Of a stretch of 64,000 bases of DNA, positions 36,355 through 64,000 are shown piece by piece. The notes below the pieces were generated by a model, which saw nothing but the letters and a program-made list of their open reading frames with translations, did no database searches and was not told where the DNA came from. The stretch comes from Corella eumyota (taxonomy: Eukaryota > Chordata > Ascidiacea > Phlebobranchia > Corellidae). Made by a program: the position numbers and the translations under genes. Position 1 is the stretch's first letter, and each line of letters starts with the position of its first letter. The stretch covers positions 15,694,501 through 15,758,500 of the forward strand of contig OY720097.1 of assembly GCA_963082875.1 (NCBI GenBank). Direction: 5' to 3'.

Positions 36355-39300
36355 CTACGTCCCAATGTTATTACTGACACTAGTGGTAACATTATCCACT
36401 GATGTCTGTTGATGTAATATGTCTTGAAACTTGCTAATGAGGTCCATGCTGTTATCATTTATAAGTGATGGTATATGAAAATCAGAATCGTTGAGAAGTG
36501 AAGTTGGAAAAGGAGATCCGATAGAATTACCAAATTTTGAACCTTTTGCTTGTGCGAACATTAAACCATCAATTGAATCTCTGTAAAAATAATACATAGT
36601 TGTAAACGGGTCTTAATAAGTTGATATTTAAAGATTAAGGTAACTAACTCATTTGTTAACATCTACTTACTCATTATCACTTTGTAACACTCGCTGGGGT
36701 GTGTCCAATGTCACAAAGTTATTGCGATTATCCCCATCCACTGACTCCTCATCCCATTGTGGAGAGGAGGATCTGGATTTTTGTGGAGTGTTGAGAATTG
36801 GCATATTAAGAGGTAGAAACTCGGAAGCAACAGGCTGAGCAAAAGATAAGATAAAAATTATACAAACCCAATTTTTTAATTACATAAACCTATAAATAAT
36901 ATGCTTGATAATCAAAACATACAACATTAAACTTACACTAACAAATTCCAATAAACTATTTAATTTTTACACAAACTTAAATGACAAAGCAAAACTCAGT
37001 TACTTACCATTTCATTAGGTTGATCTAGCCTACAGTAATGTTTTTGCAATAAAGTAGCTGCAAAGGAATCATTTGAATCTGGATTTATTATGTCAAGTGC
37101 ATTTAGCAAAGAATCCATGCTTGGAGTTGGTGGTCGAATATTTAAGTTCATGAGTTCAGATTGCCTTACATCCAGCTCAGGCAATTCATCGTTATTTATA
37201 GTAGCATTCCGATTAACACTTTCTGCAAATACAGTTGAAATTGGCGGTAGAGTTGTTGACATGGCAAAATCATCAGGTTTTTTATTTTCAATTAAAGGCA
37301 ATTCAATATTTGTGTCTTGACTAGGCAGTGGCTGGATTTGGGGAAAATTTAATCCAGCTTCATGTGCAGCTCTTTCCAAAACATTATTATTAAGGCTATT
37401 TGGTTTCTTGTGATTAGGATTAAGTATTTTGATACCAAGAGCTTCGCCAAAAACAGGACTGGCCGAGTTGGAAGTTTTTAAATTTTCATAAATTGGTGTT
37501 TTGGTAAGGGCTTTAAATGTGCTGTTGGCAGTTGAAACTGTTTCAGTAGGAATAAATCCTATTTGGTTATCACCACTTGATACTATTCCTAAAGTCATCA
37601 TTTTCCGAACTGAGCCAGCATGGGGTGTGATCGCCCTTTGAACAATGTAGGGTTTTCTTGTATTTCTATGATTGTTAATTCGAAACATATCCTTTCTTCG
37701 GTTAAGAGCTTCCATTTGCTTTCGAAACTGTGCATCACCGGCACGCTCTTGTACTCTTTGCTTGATTTCTTCGGGACTAGGAGATGCATCCAAGGAGATT
37801 GAACTCAAATCTGTTTGTTTATTAACATATACAATGTTAAAGATGAGTTATGTATGTTAGTTTTAGTATAACATTTAATTTGTTGAGAATACATAACAAT
37901 ATCTATATATTTCAAAAATGTATACTTACTTATTGTTTTTCTCTTTTTTGATATTGGGGCAGTTGGAATAACAAATTGTGATGAACCATCTAAACTATTT
38001 AGAGATGTAGTAAACTTACTCATCCCCCGACCATGATGATTTTTATTTGGAACAACTGTTGAGACAGTTGGGGTGGTTGGCTAAACAAACATAAAACCAT
38101 AAAAATGAAATACACAATACATCTTTTTTTAAATAGTTAATAACAATATACTAAATAATTTACCACCGTTAGTAGTGAGCACTGTACACCAACATTTGAT
38201 TTTTCTGGTTTAGAAATTAACTTATTATTAGGAAGCATCTTATCAGGTTTTGTTTTTTCTTTATCTTTGGTAGAAACAGAGTTCATTCTTTTATTGCGAA
38301 GAATTTCTGCAGCTTGTAAAAGAGCAGTGATGCCGGTACAAAACCCAACTTTTTCACAGGAAGGGGTTGTATCGTCCGGCAATGTTTTTTGTATCCAGTC
38401 ATAACACAGTTTAAAAGAGTTTGGTTTGCCAAGCATAATATAAAGTTCCGCCAAAGTAGTTTCTCCTGCAGTTTCTGGGTTCCATGATTTGCATAAACTT
38501 TTTGTTTCCACAGTATCTTTGTTGTTCTCAGGAGACCTCTCCACATTTTTTAATTTTTCATTAATTTTTTTTTCACAAAATTTGTCTTCAAGAACTGCAA
38601 TTGGCTGTAATGGTTGTGCTTCGATAAGTTCTATCTCTCCATGTTGATTTACATTCATTTCGGTTGGATTAGTAATAGGTGCAAAGGTTTCAGTTGGATC
38701 GTCTTGCACTTGATCAAGTTGCAATTCTGTTACAGGACTTGGATTTGAATCATTACTAGCACAAGAATCTGCAGAATCCACTAAAGCACCAATGTCAAAT
38801 TCTGACTGAAATTCATCAGTAAACAGATGATTATCTTCAATTTCAGCATTAAACAGTTTTTTGGCAGGAGGGATATTAAAGTCGTTATCCAATTTATCTT
38901 CGATATCATTAATATTGTTAATAGAAATCTCTTCCGTTTCAAATAAAGGATCGATATTACCGCAATCTTCTTCTGAGCTAGGGCAAGAGTCAGCTGCAAA
39001 ATTTTGATCATTGTGGATATGTGCTTCTGGATTTTTTTTCCGCTTATTTGTGTTGGATTTGGAAGTCTTTCTACATATGTAAGACACAATGCAGTGGGTC
39101 TTGCTAAGCACAACCTTTTACAAAATTCAAATCCAATTAAACATTGATATTTTGTGTAATTAGCAAAAAGAATAAAAATAACATATCAATATAGAGATTT
39201 CTTAAAATTATAACAAAGTTCATTTAACTACAAAGGGTAAAAAATAATATAACAGATCCATAAAATTACCTGGTGCACTTCTATTTTAGATTTAGCAACT

Positions 39301-41288
39301 GTTCCAGGTGGAAAATGTATTTCCAGGTTTAAATTTGAGTTATAATCATTACTGTCACAACCACCAGGGTTACATGTGATATTATTAGGTATTAAATCAC
39401 CACTTTCTGCCACCTCAAACATCTTTTCGTTAAGAGGTCTCCATTTTTTAGTTAGGTATGATATAAGTGATGTCACTTGGCAGTCCAAGGGAATACTAAA
39501 TCTGAAAAAAACATACATAAAAAAATAAGCTTACAGTTGAACATAGCAGTAATGCATTTAAATGATATACCGTAAACTCTTTTTATTATGGCTTTTTTAC
39601 CTCACTAAAAAAGTATACCTTAATCTTGGGTTATGTGCCAATGAATGAACCCTGTTCCATGCACTCATAGAAAGTGGGGATATCTCCAAATTAACTCGAA
39701 GTGGGAGTTTTAAGGTCTTGGTTTCACTGATAGATTGTTTATTGACTATTTTAATGAAAAAATATTAATAAAGGGAAAAACTAAAATAAATTAATTACCC
39801 AATAAACAAAATCAAGTAAAAACACAATTATTTTTACATTAAAAAGAAAATATATAGAAACAATATTTATTATGACATGTATTTATTTTTTTTTGCAAAA
39901 GATCAATTTAAATAACCTACCCTCCTTATCATGTATTCTTTTCAAAGCTTTACAAGCTGGTGTTTTTATTTTGTAGTTTTTACCCTTTACTCGAATGGTG
40001 GTTGAACCGTACTTTATCAATTCATTTAGCTTTAGAATTCCCTTCTTTTTGATCAAAGCTAAATGAAAAAATATGAATATATACATTGTGTTTTTATTGC
40101 AAATTCGGTCACATTTGTTTAGCTATAAAAACAATTACATTTTTACTGTTGAATAGAATAATTTTAAGCTATAGGAAAACATTGTGTATAAACTTTGTTG
40201 CAAAATATTAACTTACATCCTCCAAGCTTTCTTCTTAATTCACCATAGTTAATTACAGCACACAATTCATGTATTGCCTTGCTATCTGTAGTAGTACAAC
40301 CTAAATAAAGTTTCACATATACAAATTAAAATAAATCCAATTAACTTAGATCATAAAATTGTCGTATGATAATTATCAATGAAAAGTTATTTAAATTTGT
40401 TTTACTTACCTCCGTTAATTAGAAGTTTGTTAATTGTGGTCCAGGTTCTATAATACAAATGTCGTACTTGGTCTTTTGTTTTAACAGCACTTTCGTCGCC
40501 TTTCTTTTTATGTTTTGTGGCAATAGTTTTTTGAATGGCTTCAAAGTCCTTTCCATGCTAAAACAAATTGTTATGTAAACTTTGATAATTATAGGAACTA
40601 CAGTATGTAAATAAGAATTAAGTATATTTCTATCCAAACTGAAAAGGTAAACAGGTGCTGTTACAAAACTGGACATCTCAAGAGAAAATATATGCATAAT
40701 TAAAATAACTTTTTACTATTGCAACTGCATCAAAAAAATGATCTTTATCTTCTATACTCCATTGTTCTCGGACTCTTTTCTTCTTAGTTGAGTTGGGTGG
40801 TTTGGTTTGTTGCGGACTTTGATTTGTTTTTTTAGATTTAAATTCAGGTGTGCTCGGCTCTTCAACTTGAACAGGTAAATCTAACTTTATGGTTTGCGGT
40901 GCTGGATTTACTGGTACTGAAACAATAAAAGTGTATATTTGAGGTATTTCATCACGGTTTTATTGCCTATCTAATAGGTAAACTTAGATAACACAACAGG
41001 CGGACAGAAAACTATTACTTAAAAAAAAAACTAAAAACGGACTTTTTTATAATTAGAATAGTTACCAATTGGTATAGAAGATGTGGAAGGTACATTTGGT
41101 GGTGTTGAATCTGGTCTAAACCTTTTCACGGGCTTAACAGTAGCCCTTAACACTGGACCGTCTTTGCTATTTCGTTTACAAACAGATTTGTTTCTGCGTC
41201 GCCACACCCTACCTTTGTCCGGCAAAACATGATCATTTTCGTCATCTAAAACAGGTGCTAAAATAACGTCATCCTCGACACATAACAT
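36355..41288 (-). CDS. CRAMP1: CRAMP1 (Cramped-like) chromatin regulator
   Basis: Nuclear SANT-domain protein; Drosophila Cramped is Polycomb-related and human CRAMP1 has been tied to linker-histone H1 gene expression. Twelve exons: 41066-41288, 40717-40916, 40410-40557, 40217-40300, 39921-40058, 39619-39745, 39270-39501, 38164-39114, 37930-38080, 37008-37810, 36671-36834 and 36355-36580. They total 3447 nt (1148 residues; human about 1270). The SANT/Myb domain spans exons 2-3: QWSIEDKDHFFDAVAI then HGKDFEAIQKTIATKHKKK, VRHLYYRTWTTINKLL. A second conserved block follows: ELCAVINYGELRRKLGG, LIKKKGILKLNELIKYGSTT, RVKGKNYKIKTPACKALKRI. A WNPETAGETTLAELYIMLGK block lies in the long acidic exon at 38164-39114. 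The rest is disordered and acidic or Ser/Asn-rich. Stop TAG at 36355. Confidence 0.9.
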
Positions 41289-41371
41289 AGCCTTTCTAAA
41301 ACGACAATTTTATGTTTTTTAGTTGTATTTCTGTAAAATATCAGCAATTTTAAAACGCGTTGACGCAAACT

Positions 41372-41381
41372 AAAATGGCGG
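41372..41381 (+). promoter_or_regulatory. YY1-like motif AAAATGGCGG at the CRAMP1 5' end
   Basis: AAAATGGCGG matches the YY1 consensus (AAnATGGCGGC) and lies 84 bp upstream of the CRAMP1 ATG. In animals YY1 sites of this kind are often close to transcription starts of housekeeping genes. The motif is rare by chance in DNA this AT-rich. Confidence 0.55.
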
Positions 41382-43165
41382 ACGAAACTGATAAGTAGGC
41401 CGCAGTAGCGTTGGCCTATAAACGGCGTTTTCTTGTTTTAATCAATCCAATTGACAGATTTTTAAACGATAATTTGTTACAAACTACACATTCTTACAAT
41501 GTAGTAAGATTTGCACCAACATTTATTACATGTAGTAGTTTATATTCGCCAAAAAAGATCGCGGCTTGCCCACAATGCACTCTAAAAAAAATTGTCATTT
41601 CACTTTGATCAACAGTTTAAGTCGTATTTTCTTATTATTACTTAAAAATACAACAAATACCAGTTGTATGATACTCTTTACACATATTTAACTATTTCAA
41701 ACAGAATTTAGTCTAAATAATAAGAATATTAACCTTACTAAATCTTTTTAGTTTTAGTTCAACCAGCGCAAACTTTAGTACAATTTTACGACGAGAAATT
41801 TGACCAACCAATCAAAACAAAGGATTTTTTTAAAAACTCTGTATAATATTGCTACATGGTTAAGCAATTAATAACCTATTTAAAAATAAAGAAATACACA
41901 GATAATTAACTGAAAAATGTTAAGTGTCTTTTTTGTACCAACTTTATTTGTCTGACTGCCTGCTACAGTGAAACCTTATGTTTTCAATGAAAAAGTAAGG
42001 GGTACATTTTGTATCAACAAAATTTTAATTTTAAAAACTTTTGTTCTAACACTAAAAAACAAATTGGTCTAATCAACACAATCCTTGCTAAATTTATAAA
42101 TGTTGACAAAGCAAAATAGGAGGTTGCTGTACAACTCAAGGGCAAAAACTGTAGCTTGTTAAATTATAATTAGCTATGGGTTATATTTTAAAAACAATAC
42201 TACCTGGGTATAGACACTATAAATATAAAACAAAAAAGTGTTTGTACCTTTATCTCATAACAACAAGTTTATAGTTTACCTAAATAAAAAAGAACTATTT
42301 GAATAAGTAATGATTTTATAGGCTATTTAAAAAAAATATATATATACATATAAACTTAAAACAAAAAAAAATTTGTTATTTAAAATATATAACTGTTTAA
42401 TACTTGCGCAAACATCTAAGTTATTGAGATTAAAAATACAAAAAAAAACAATATATTCTTAAACCTATCTAAACCTAAATAAGTTACAAAAAAAAATATT
42501 CTAATTTAAAATATTATTATCGAATTACTAACAGAAATACAAAAGAAGGTATGTCCAGTTTGTTATTTAATAGTAATTTTGATAAACAGTTGAAAGAAAA
42601 TGAATGCTTGAAAAAAAGATATATTAAAATTGTTTATATAACTAAACATATGTTAATATATATAAATATATACCTGAATTAGTTAATTTATTTACCATTA
42701 AAATAATCCGCTCTTAATTAGATCATATGAAAATGTTTTACAATTTAACAACATCATAAACTTTTTATTAGTTTATGGGGTTATTTAGTCAACAATCTAC
42801 GGATTTATAAGCTTTTGGCTTAAAGTTAGTTAAAAATACAAGCAGACAAGTTGGTAACCTAAACAACAACATCATACTATGTCATATAAAAAGTAATTAA
42901 CAAACCAAACGTGTACTTTTGATCAGCTCGTTATCGATTTTATGCTTGAATAGCTTATTCACTAAGATTAATTAAAGGGATATTCAATACAGCTATTTAA
43001 ATAAAATTTAGCACAAAAATTGCTATATTCTTTATAAATTAATAGCTGCATTCTGTCAAACTTACTTAAAAATAATAAACACTGAGCCCTGTCCAATAGT
43101 TTAACTTCATTTAAATCCTATGTTTACTGTTGTAAAATCACGCTTCGATTTGTTTTGATTCGGCT

Positions 43166-43212
43166 GGCGGGAACGCGCATTTGCTCAACTAAAACAACAA
43201 AGTCACGTGACT
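43166..43212. promoter_or_regulatory. E2F-like site and 12-bp CACGTG palindrome upstream of JPT2
   Basis: GGCGGGAA (43166-43173, E2F-type) is followed at 43201-43212 by AGTCACGTGACT, a perfect 12-bp palindrome containing GTCACGTGAC, the CLEAR/USF/TFE-type E-box. Together they sit about 460-500 bp upstream of the JPT2 ATG in a local GC-richer patch. Confidence 0.6.
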
Positions 43213-43670
43213 GCACGCATGATTTCCGTTACTTTTAACACTAGCGGGATAAAATTATTTTGACCTAATTATCGCCAACGGCAACGTCTTGAACAAAATT
43301 TTGTAATGAAACAGTTAATTAAATTTTAAATGTAATTTACATGTTAATGAATCGGATAAGTCTGTTAATCTCAGATTAATTTTCCTTAAAACTTATCACG
43401 ATTTACATTTTCCTACTTAACACAGCTGAGAACTTGATTATGACGTAATAACGGCGTTGTCCAAGGGCTTGGTTTTGGATTTTTTTTTACTCATTCACTT
43501 AAGAAATTCCAACGGTAATGTTAGACGTTTGAAAATGTAGGAAACCTAAGAAATTATTTGGCTTAGTGAACTAATTTTATATGTGTATGTGTTTTATAGA
43601 TACGAAGGCAAGTTCCGTTATTTAATTATTTTAAGTTAAGGCATTCCACGAAAATTAATACTACGCAATC

Positions 43671-46464
43671 ATGGCTATGAATTACGACAACTGTGAACGC
43701 CCAACTTCAAGGTAAGCTAAGTTTAAATTATAGACAATTTGTAGTTACAAAATTATCATTAAAATGATAAAGTTAAATTCACAAACAGACAAATGTTAAA
43801 TTATAGGCATTTTTTTAATTAAGGTCAATTAAATTTTTAGTTGTTAAACGCAAAAACGTAAAGTTTTAACGTTGTTTGTAGATCTTTTGTTCTATGTTTT
43901 TACTTTAAAATAAAACGAAAATTTAAGTTTATGGGTTTAAAAATAGATTAAGAATTCCGGAATTAATGTTTCCAGTAATGGTTTATTTTTTTAACTTTCA
44001 GAATTATATTTACATAGGTTTCTTATATAAATAGGCTTCCAATTTAAAATGTCATTTATTCATTTTTCATTTATCTTGTACAAATATTTATATAAAAATT
44101 GTTAGAGTATTACTAATTTATAGCATTAGAAATTTATTAAGCCTCTGGTTTTTTTTAACGATGTTTTTAAATAAATGACCTAAACATCATGTGTGTACAA
44201 TACTTCAATTTCAACTTTAATTTTTTTTAGAGTCATTCGCCCACCAGGGGGTGGTTCGAGCAATATTTTTGGCCCCGAACCGACCCCTGTTGTCCAAACA
44301 AAACAGAACAAAAACCCAAGTTATCAAAGCTCCATTTTTGGTAATGACACCGTCCAAGAAGCTCCAAAGAAAGCAAACAAAGGTTGGTTATAATGATTTC
44401 ATTACAGAAATTCCAAATGATGTTTTTAAAATTAAAAATTCCATACTATTTTTTGTTATCCATTTCTTGCATGGAATTAGTTGATCAATTTTTAAATACT
44501 TTTTTTAGGAAAATGATTTAAAATGGTATTATTAAATCCTTACTCTTTTTATAAAAAAAATAATTTTTCAATATCTATAGAGAATGATGCTCCCACAAGT
44601 AATGGTATGAAATTAGTGTGGTTTGGTTTTAATATTTTATTTTGGTGCAAAACTAATCCAATTTCTTTCTCTATTTATATTACCTTGCCTATTTTTAGTG
44701 AGTAATACTTATAAATCGAGCTTACTCAACTTTGGTTCTGGGCAAAATCAGAGCAGTATAGTTGGGAAAGAAACAAAAAAAGATGTGCACGTCAGAAATG
44801 CCAGTACTGTATTTAATTACCTCAGTACAGACAGTAAAAAGGCTTTGAACAGTTCACCTAAAAATAAACCAAAAGGTAAAAAACACTCATGACAAAAGAA
44901 TTACTTATAAAAAGCAACAGTTTATATTATATTGGGTTGATATTATTTAGAAACTAGGAAGATCAGCAATGTACCATGGTATGATGGTAAAAATGCAGTT
45001 AAATCAAGACCTGCCACTGCCCCAACTGGCAAAAAACCTTATTACCTTAAAACAAAGACAACATTTTTATTTACTAAAGACCAACATCCAGTGAATAAGT
45101 CACAAGCTCCTGGTATTCAATTAAGGCCAAAAACAGGTTCAGCCTATAATAAATTTGGTATAAAAAATAGTTCTTTTAGTAACAGGCAAAATTATATAGT
45201 AAAAATTACTTGTTTAGCTTGTAATCAAACCCCAGAGTTAATGAAGTCAACAGTTTTTAACCTAAGGGAAATTATAACCAAACCATCTAAAAGAATGGCT
45301 GAAAAAGAAAAGCGAAACACCACGGTGTTTAAAGCCCCGGATAAGTTAACCCCTCCAGATGGACCAGTCAGTCAGACTTACCAGACTACCATGAACACTA
45401 AGAAAGAGAGACAAGCCTTTGCGGAAAAGAGAAAGGTAAAACAACGCAATGCAACATCCCTGGGAACAGGTTGTCATGTTAAGGGAGAAGGCCCACAAAT
45501 CATGTTCACTGCTGATGATACGCATGCAATTCTACTTAGTAACAGAATGCACAATGCAGGCAAAAATTCTGTTGTTTTTAACCTACCTGCCGAAACGGAG
45601 CATAACTTCTGTACCTCGGGAAAAGGAAGTTGTCCAGTTATGATGAAAACATCAAAGACAAAAGTTTTTACTGACACCAAGGTTTCCAATTTGATTTCTG
45701 GTCCCAAACATCACACTGTAGCATCTAAAAATAATCCACTAGGAATCCCTGATCAGTCTCGGGAGAGCATTACCGGAAAACCTGCTGAAACATTTCAAGC
45801 TCAAGAAACCTTAGAACTATGGTCCAGTGACCAAAATCAAGTTGTTGTAAATATTTCGCACCAAAGGAAAACTCCCCAAACCCCAGACAACATTATGTTA
45901 GCTAGAAAGGATGGCCCAGTTGATAAAATTTGGAGTTCTGATTTTAAAATGGCAACTTTAAGAACAAGAAAGTTTAAGTAACAAGAAGAAGTTAAGCTGC
46001 AGTTTATTTTTGTATTTGTTTTTTGTTTCGTGCCACTCAACAAACTTGTTTGCTTGCAATAAACTACTTAACTTTGCACTAATTTGCTTTTGGTTGCACT
46101 AAACAAAATATATATATGTTGCTTACAAGTAAATAACTATAAAAAATGTTTTTAATAAACTATTGATAACCAAAACACAGATGTTTTTTTAATAACATTT
46201 ATTTATAATCCAGAACGTCGGGACCCGATCACTGGTAAAGTGATAAGTAAAGGAGATATACCAAAAGAGGTAGAAAAAAAGGAGGTGGAAAATGTGGAAG
46301 AGAAAAAGGAAGACGAAAAAGTTGAATTGGCTGAAAAGAAAGAAATTCCAAAACCATCTAATCCTGGTGCATCTAGTGAGCCGCATCTCGGTCCCGTGAA
46401 AAATTTGTCGGGTTTGCGATGTGCCCAGCCTCCTGGGGGTCGATCTTCCTTCACTCTTGGTTAA
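43671..46464 (+). CDS. JPT2: Jupiter microtubule-associated homolog (JPT2/HN1L-like), alternative 3' ends
   Basis: Small disordered Jupiter-family protein; the fly member binds microtubules and human JPT2 has been described as an NAADP-binding protein. Exons: 43671-43711, 44231-44382, a 24-nt microexon 44581-44604, 44699-44875, alternative terminal 44951-45981, and conserved terminal 46214-46464. Exons 1, 2, 3 and 6 give 155 residues (human JPT1 154). Family motifs: RPPGGGSSNIFG, SYQSSIFG, RRDPITGKVISKGDIP, SEPHLGPVKN and the terminal QPPGGRSSFTLG, like LNPPGGKSSISFY of JPT2. Exons 2, 3 and 4 all end in phase 1, so 3 and 4 can be skipped without shifting frame. The ATG (43671) is in an acceptable context; a second in-frame Met is codon 3. 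Confidence 0.88.
44951..45981 (+). CDS. Alternative long terminal exon of JPT2
   Basis: After the acceptor TATTATTTAG the frame stays open for 343 codons to TAA (45979-45981), in phase with exon 4. The long form (41+152+24+177+1031 nt) is 474 residues. The product is basic, Ser/Thr/Lys-rich and low in hydrophobics, without a domain I recognise. Recurrent short motifs: STVFNLRE, TTVFKAPDK, NSVVFNLP, TKVFTDTK, echoing the Jupiter SNIFG/SSIFG repeats, and a repeated WSSD (LELWSSDQ, DKIWSSDF). AATAAA signals follow at 46058 and 46154. Such a long open frame in this base composition is very unlikely by chance. Expression is inferred. Confidence 0.72.
46058..46159 (+). promoter_or_regulatory. Poly(A) signals for the JPT2 long form
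   Basis: Two AATAAA hexamers (46058-46063 and 46154-46159) lie 77 and 173 nt after the long-form stop and before the conserved terminal exon at 46214. They would allow cleavage ahead of exon 6. Confidence 0.6.
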
Positions 46465-47297
46465 AAGTGTTGTGTCTGAAATATTCATATTAATCGTACA
46501 AGCTTCTGTAATGTCCACCAGTATTAATTGTGTACAACTTCAAGCATTTGATTATTTTTCTTAAAATTTAGTCTAATTATTTGTGCCATAAGTCGATTGC
46601 TGCTTGCTATAATTTAATAACTTGCATTTTTTATTACACAACGATATTCTAAAGTGCTTTCCTATTAACCTGAGGTGTTAAACACCACTGTATTGTTGGC
46701 ATGTAAAACAGTTTGTCGTCTTATTGCATGACATAAATAGTAAATGTAATGTGAAAAGCTGCATTTAGATTTAATTTAGTACAGTTTAACCTGCTGGTGT
46801 TTTCTTTCTTGGTATGATTTTGTTAGTAAAATATTATTAATGTTTATCTTGGATTTGATTTGCGTATAATTTAATGGTAGAAGTGGAGATCTACTAGTTT
46901 AAAAGAAAAGCTTTGATTTATTTGTTGAGACAATGGAAATTGAGTTGTTTTAATTCCACACAGAAAGCATCTCTAGCTTTTTAATTGATTATAGCGGAGG
47001 TTTAAAAGCACTCACAAGAACTAACAGCAAATTAACCCCTAGATGTAATCAGGCAAAATATATCTTCAGTTTTTGGGACAAAAATTCCATTATTTCCTTT
47101 ACATAAATAAATAGCTTTATTAAATTATTTTAACAACCTTTCGTTTGCATAGATTTTATTACAAGCAGCCATGTTACATTTTATTAAGTGCGTTAGTACA
47201 ACATAAACATCAAGCAAACCTAACATTGAGCTAGTGTAAATTCAACTCTGACATATGAAAAGTTTGCACCATTTGACGCTAACAAAACAACTAAGTA
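46465..47297. other. Convergent 3' region between JPT2 and FRY
   Basis: About 830 bp between the JPT2 short-form stop and the FRY stop. On the minus strand, AATAAA (plus TTTATT) at 47117-47122 and 47155-47160 fit FRY 3' end formation. On the plus strand AATAAA at 47106-47111 is a possible distal JPT2 signal. No gene is seen. Confidence 0.55.

Positions 47298-64000
<16,703 letters not shown>

Larger units (their letters stand above)
41289..43670. other. Divergent intergenic region between CRAMP1 and JPT2
   Basis: About 2.4 kb with the two 5' ends facing away from each other. I see no convincing gene; a 65-codon plus frame at 41411-41608 is not recognisable. Each end has a less AT-rich promoter-like patch: around 41350-41430 (CRAMP1) and around 43140-43270 (JPT2). 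The centre (41640-43080) is AT-rich with no strong features that I can see by eye. Confidence 0.6.

Noticed and set aside
41411-41608. 65-codon plus-strand frame upstream of CRAMP1
   Set aside because: No start context beyond a non-ATG opening, no recognisable motif, and it lies in the CRAMP1 promoter region.
45474-45707. Minus-strand open frame inside the JPT2 long exon
   Set aside because: Shadow of the much longer plus-strand frame. No start context, no splice structure and no recognisable motif.
46189-46518. Minus-strand frames rich in Phe/Ser over the JPT2 last exon
   Set aside because: Complement of the Lys/Glu-rich conserved JPT2 C-terminus. Composition explains the open frame.

Overview
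The window is AT-rich (by eye about 70% A+T), intron-dense animal nuclear DNA. Protein-coding exons are short (typically 60-250 bp), separated by AT-rich introns of roughly 100-500 bp with GT-AG ends. Every gene belongs to a metazoan family. A compact genome with such introns, single pre-vertebrate-type copies of families that are duplicated in vertebrates (ELF, FRY, JPT), and a tRNA-headed SINE would fit an invertebrate such as an ascidian tunicate, but the species is an inference with modest confidence.

Layout. 1-25536 (minus): MYCBP2/PAM/Highwire, a giant neuronal RING E3 ligase, 5' complete; its C-terminal catalytic part lies beyond the left edge. 26761-28297 (minus): SLC25A15, the mitochondrial ornithine carrier, six exons, exactly 301 codons plus stop. 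28595-34211 (minus): an ELF1/2/4-type ETS factor, ten exons, 818 residues, which also carries a PNT (Pointed/SAM) domain. Its first intron holds a complete intronless FUT10/FUT11-type O-fucosyltransferase gene at 32458-33897 on the same strand. 34620-35969 (plus): EIF2B3 in one coding exon, head-to-head with ELF. 36355-41288 (minus): CRAMP1, twelve exons, 1148 residues, convergent with EIF2B3. 43671-46464 (plus): a Jupiter/JPT2 gene, head-to-head with CRAMP1, with a conserved short form (155 residues) and an apparent long alternative form (474 residues) ending in an unusual 343-codon terminal exon. 47298-64000 (minus): FRY/FRYL (Furry), 3' complete, its 5' part running off the right edge.

From memory of the human map, MYCBP2, SLC25A15, ELF1 and FRY all lie on chromosome 13 (SLC25A15 and ELF1 close neighbours), and CRAMP1 and JPT2 are immediate neighbours on 16p13.3. 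The window therefore seems to keep two old gene neighbourhoods side by side.

The genes are not a pathway. They are housekeeping or regulatory loci: ubiquitin ligation in axons, urea-cycle/ornithine transport, transcription, EMI-domain O-fucosylation, translation initiation, linker-histone/chromatin control, microtubule association, and NDR-kinase/cell-polarity scaffolding. The points most worth a second look are the PNT plus ELF-type ETS architecture, the nested FUT gene with a FOX-ETS-FOX inverted repeat upstream of it, the JPT2 long terminal exon, clustered G-runs in the coding strand of conserved MYCBP2 exons, small duplications that copy splice sites in FRY, and a SINE whose 3' end contains two perfect hairpins. 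I saw no CRISPR array, rRNA, functional tRNA, or retroviral or Polinton fossil.
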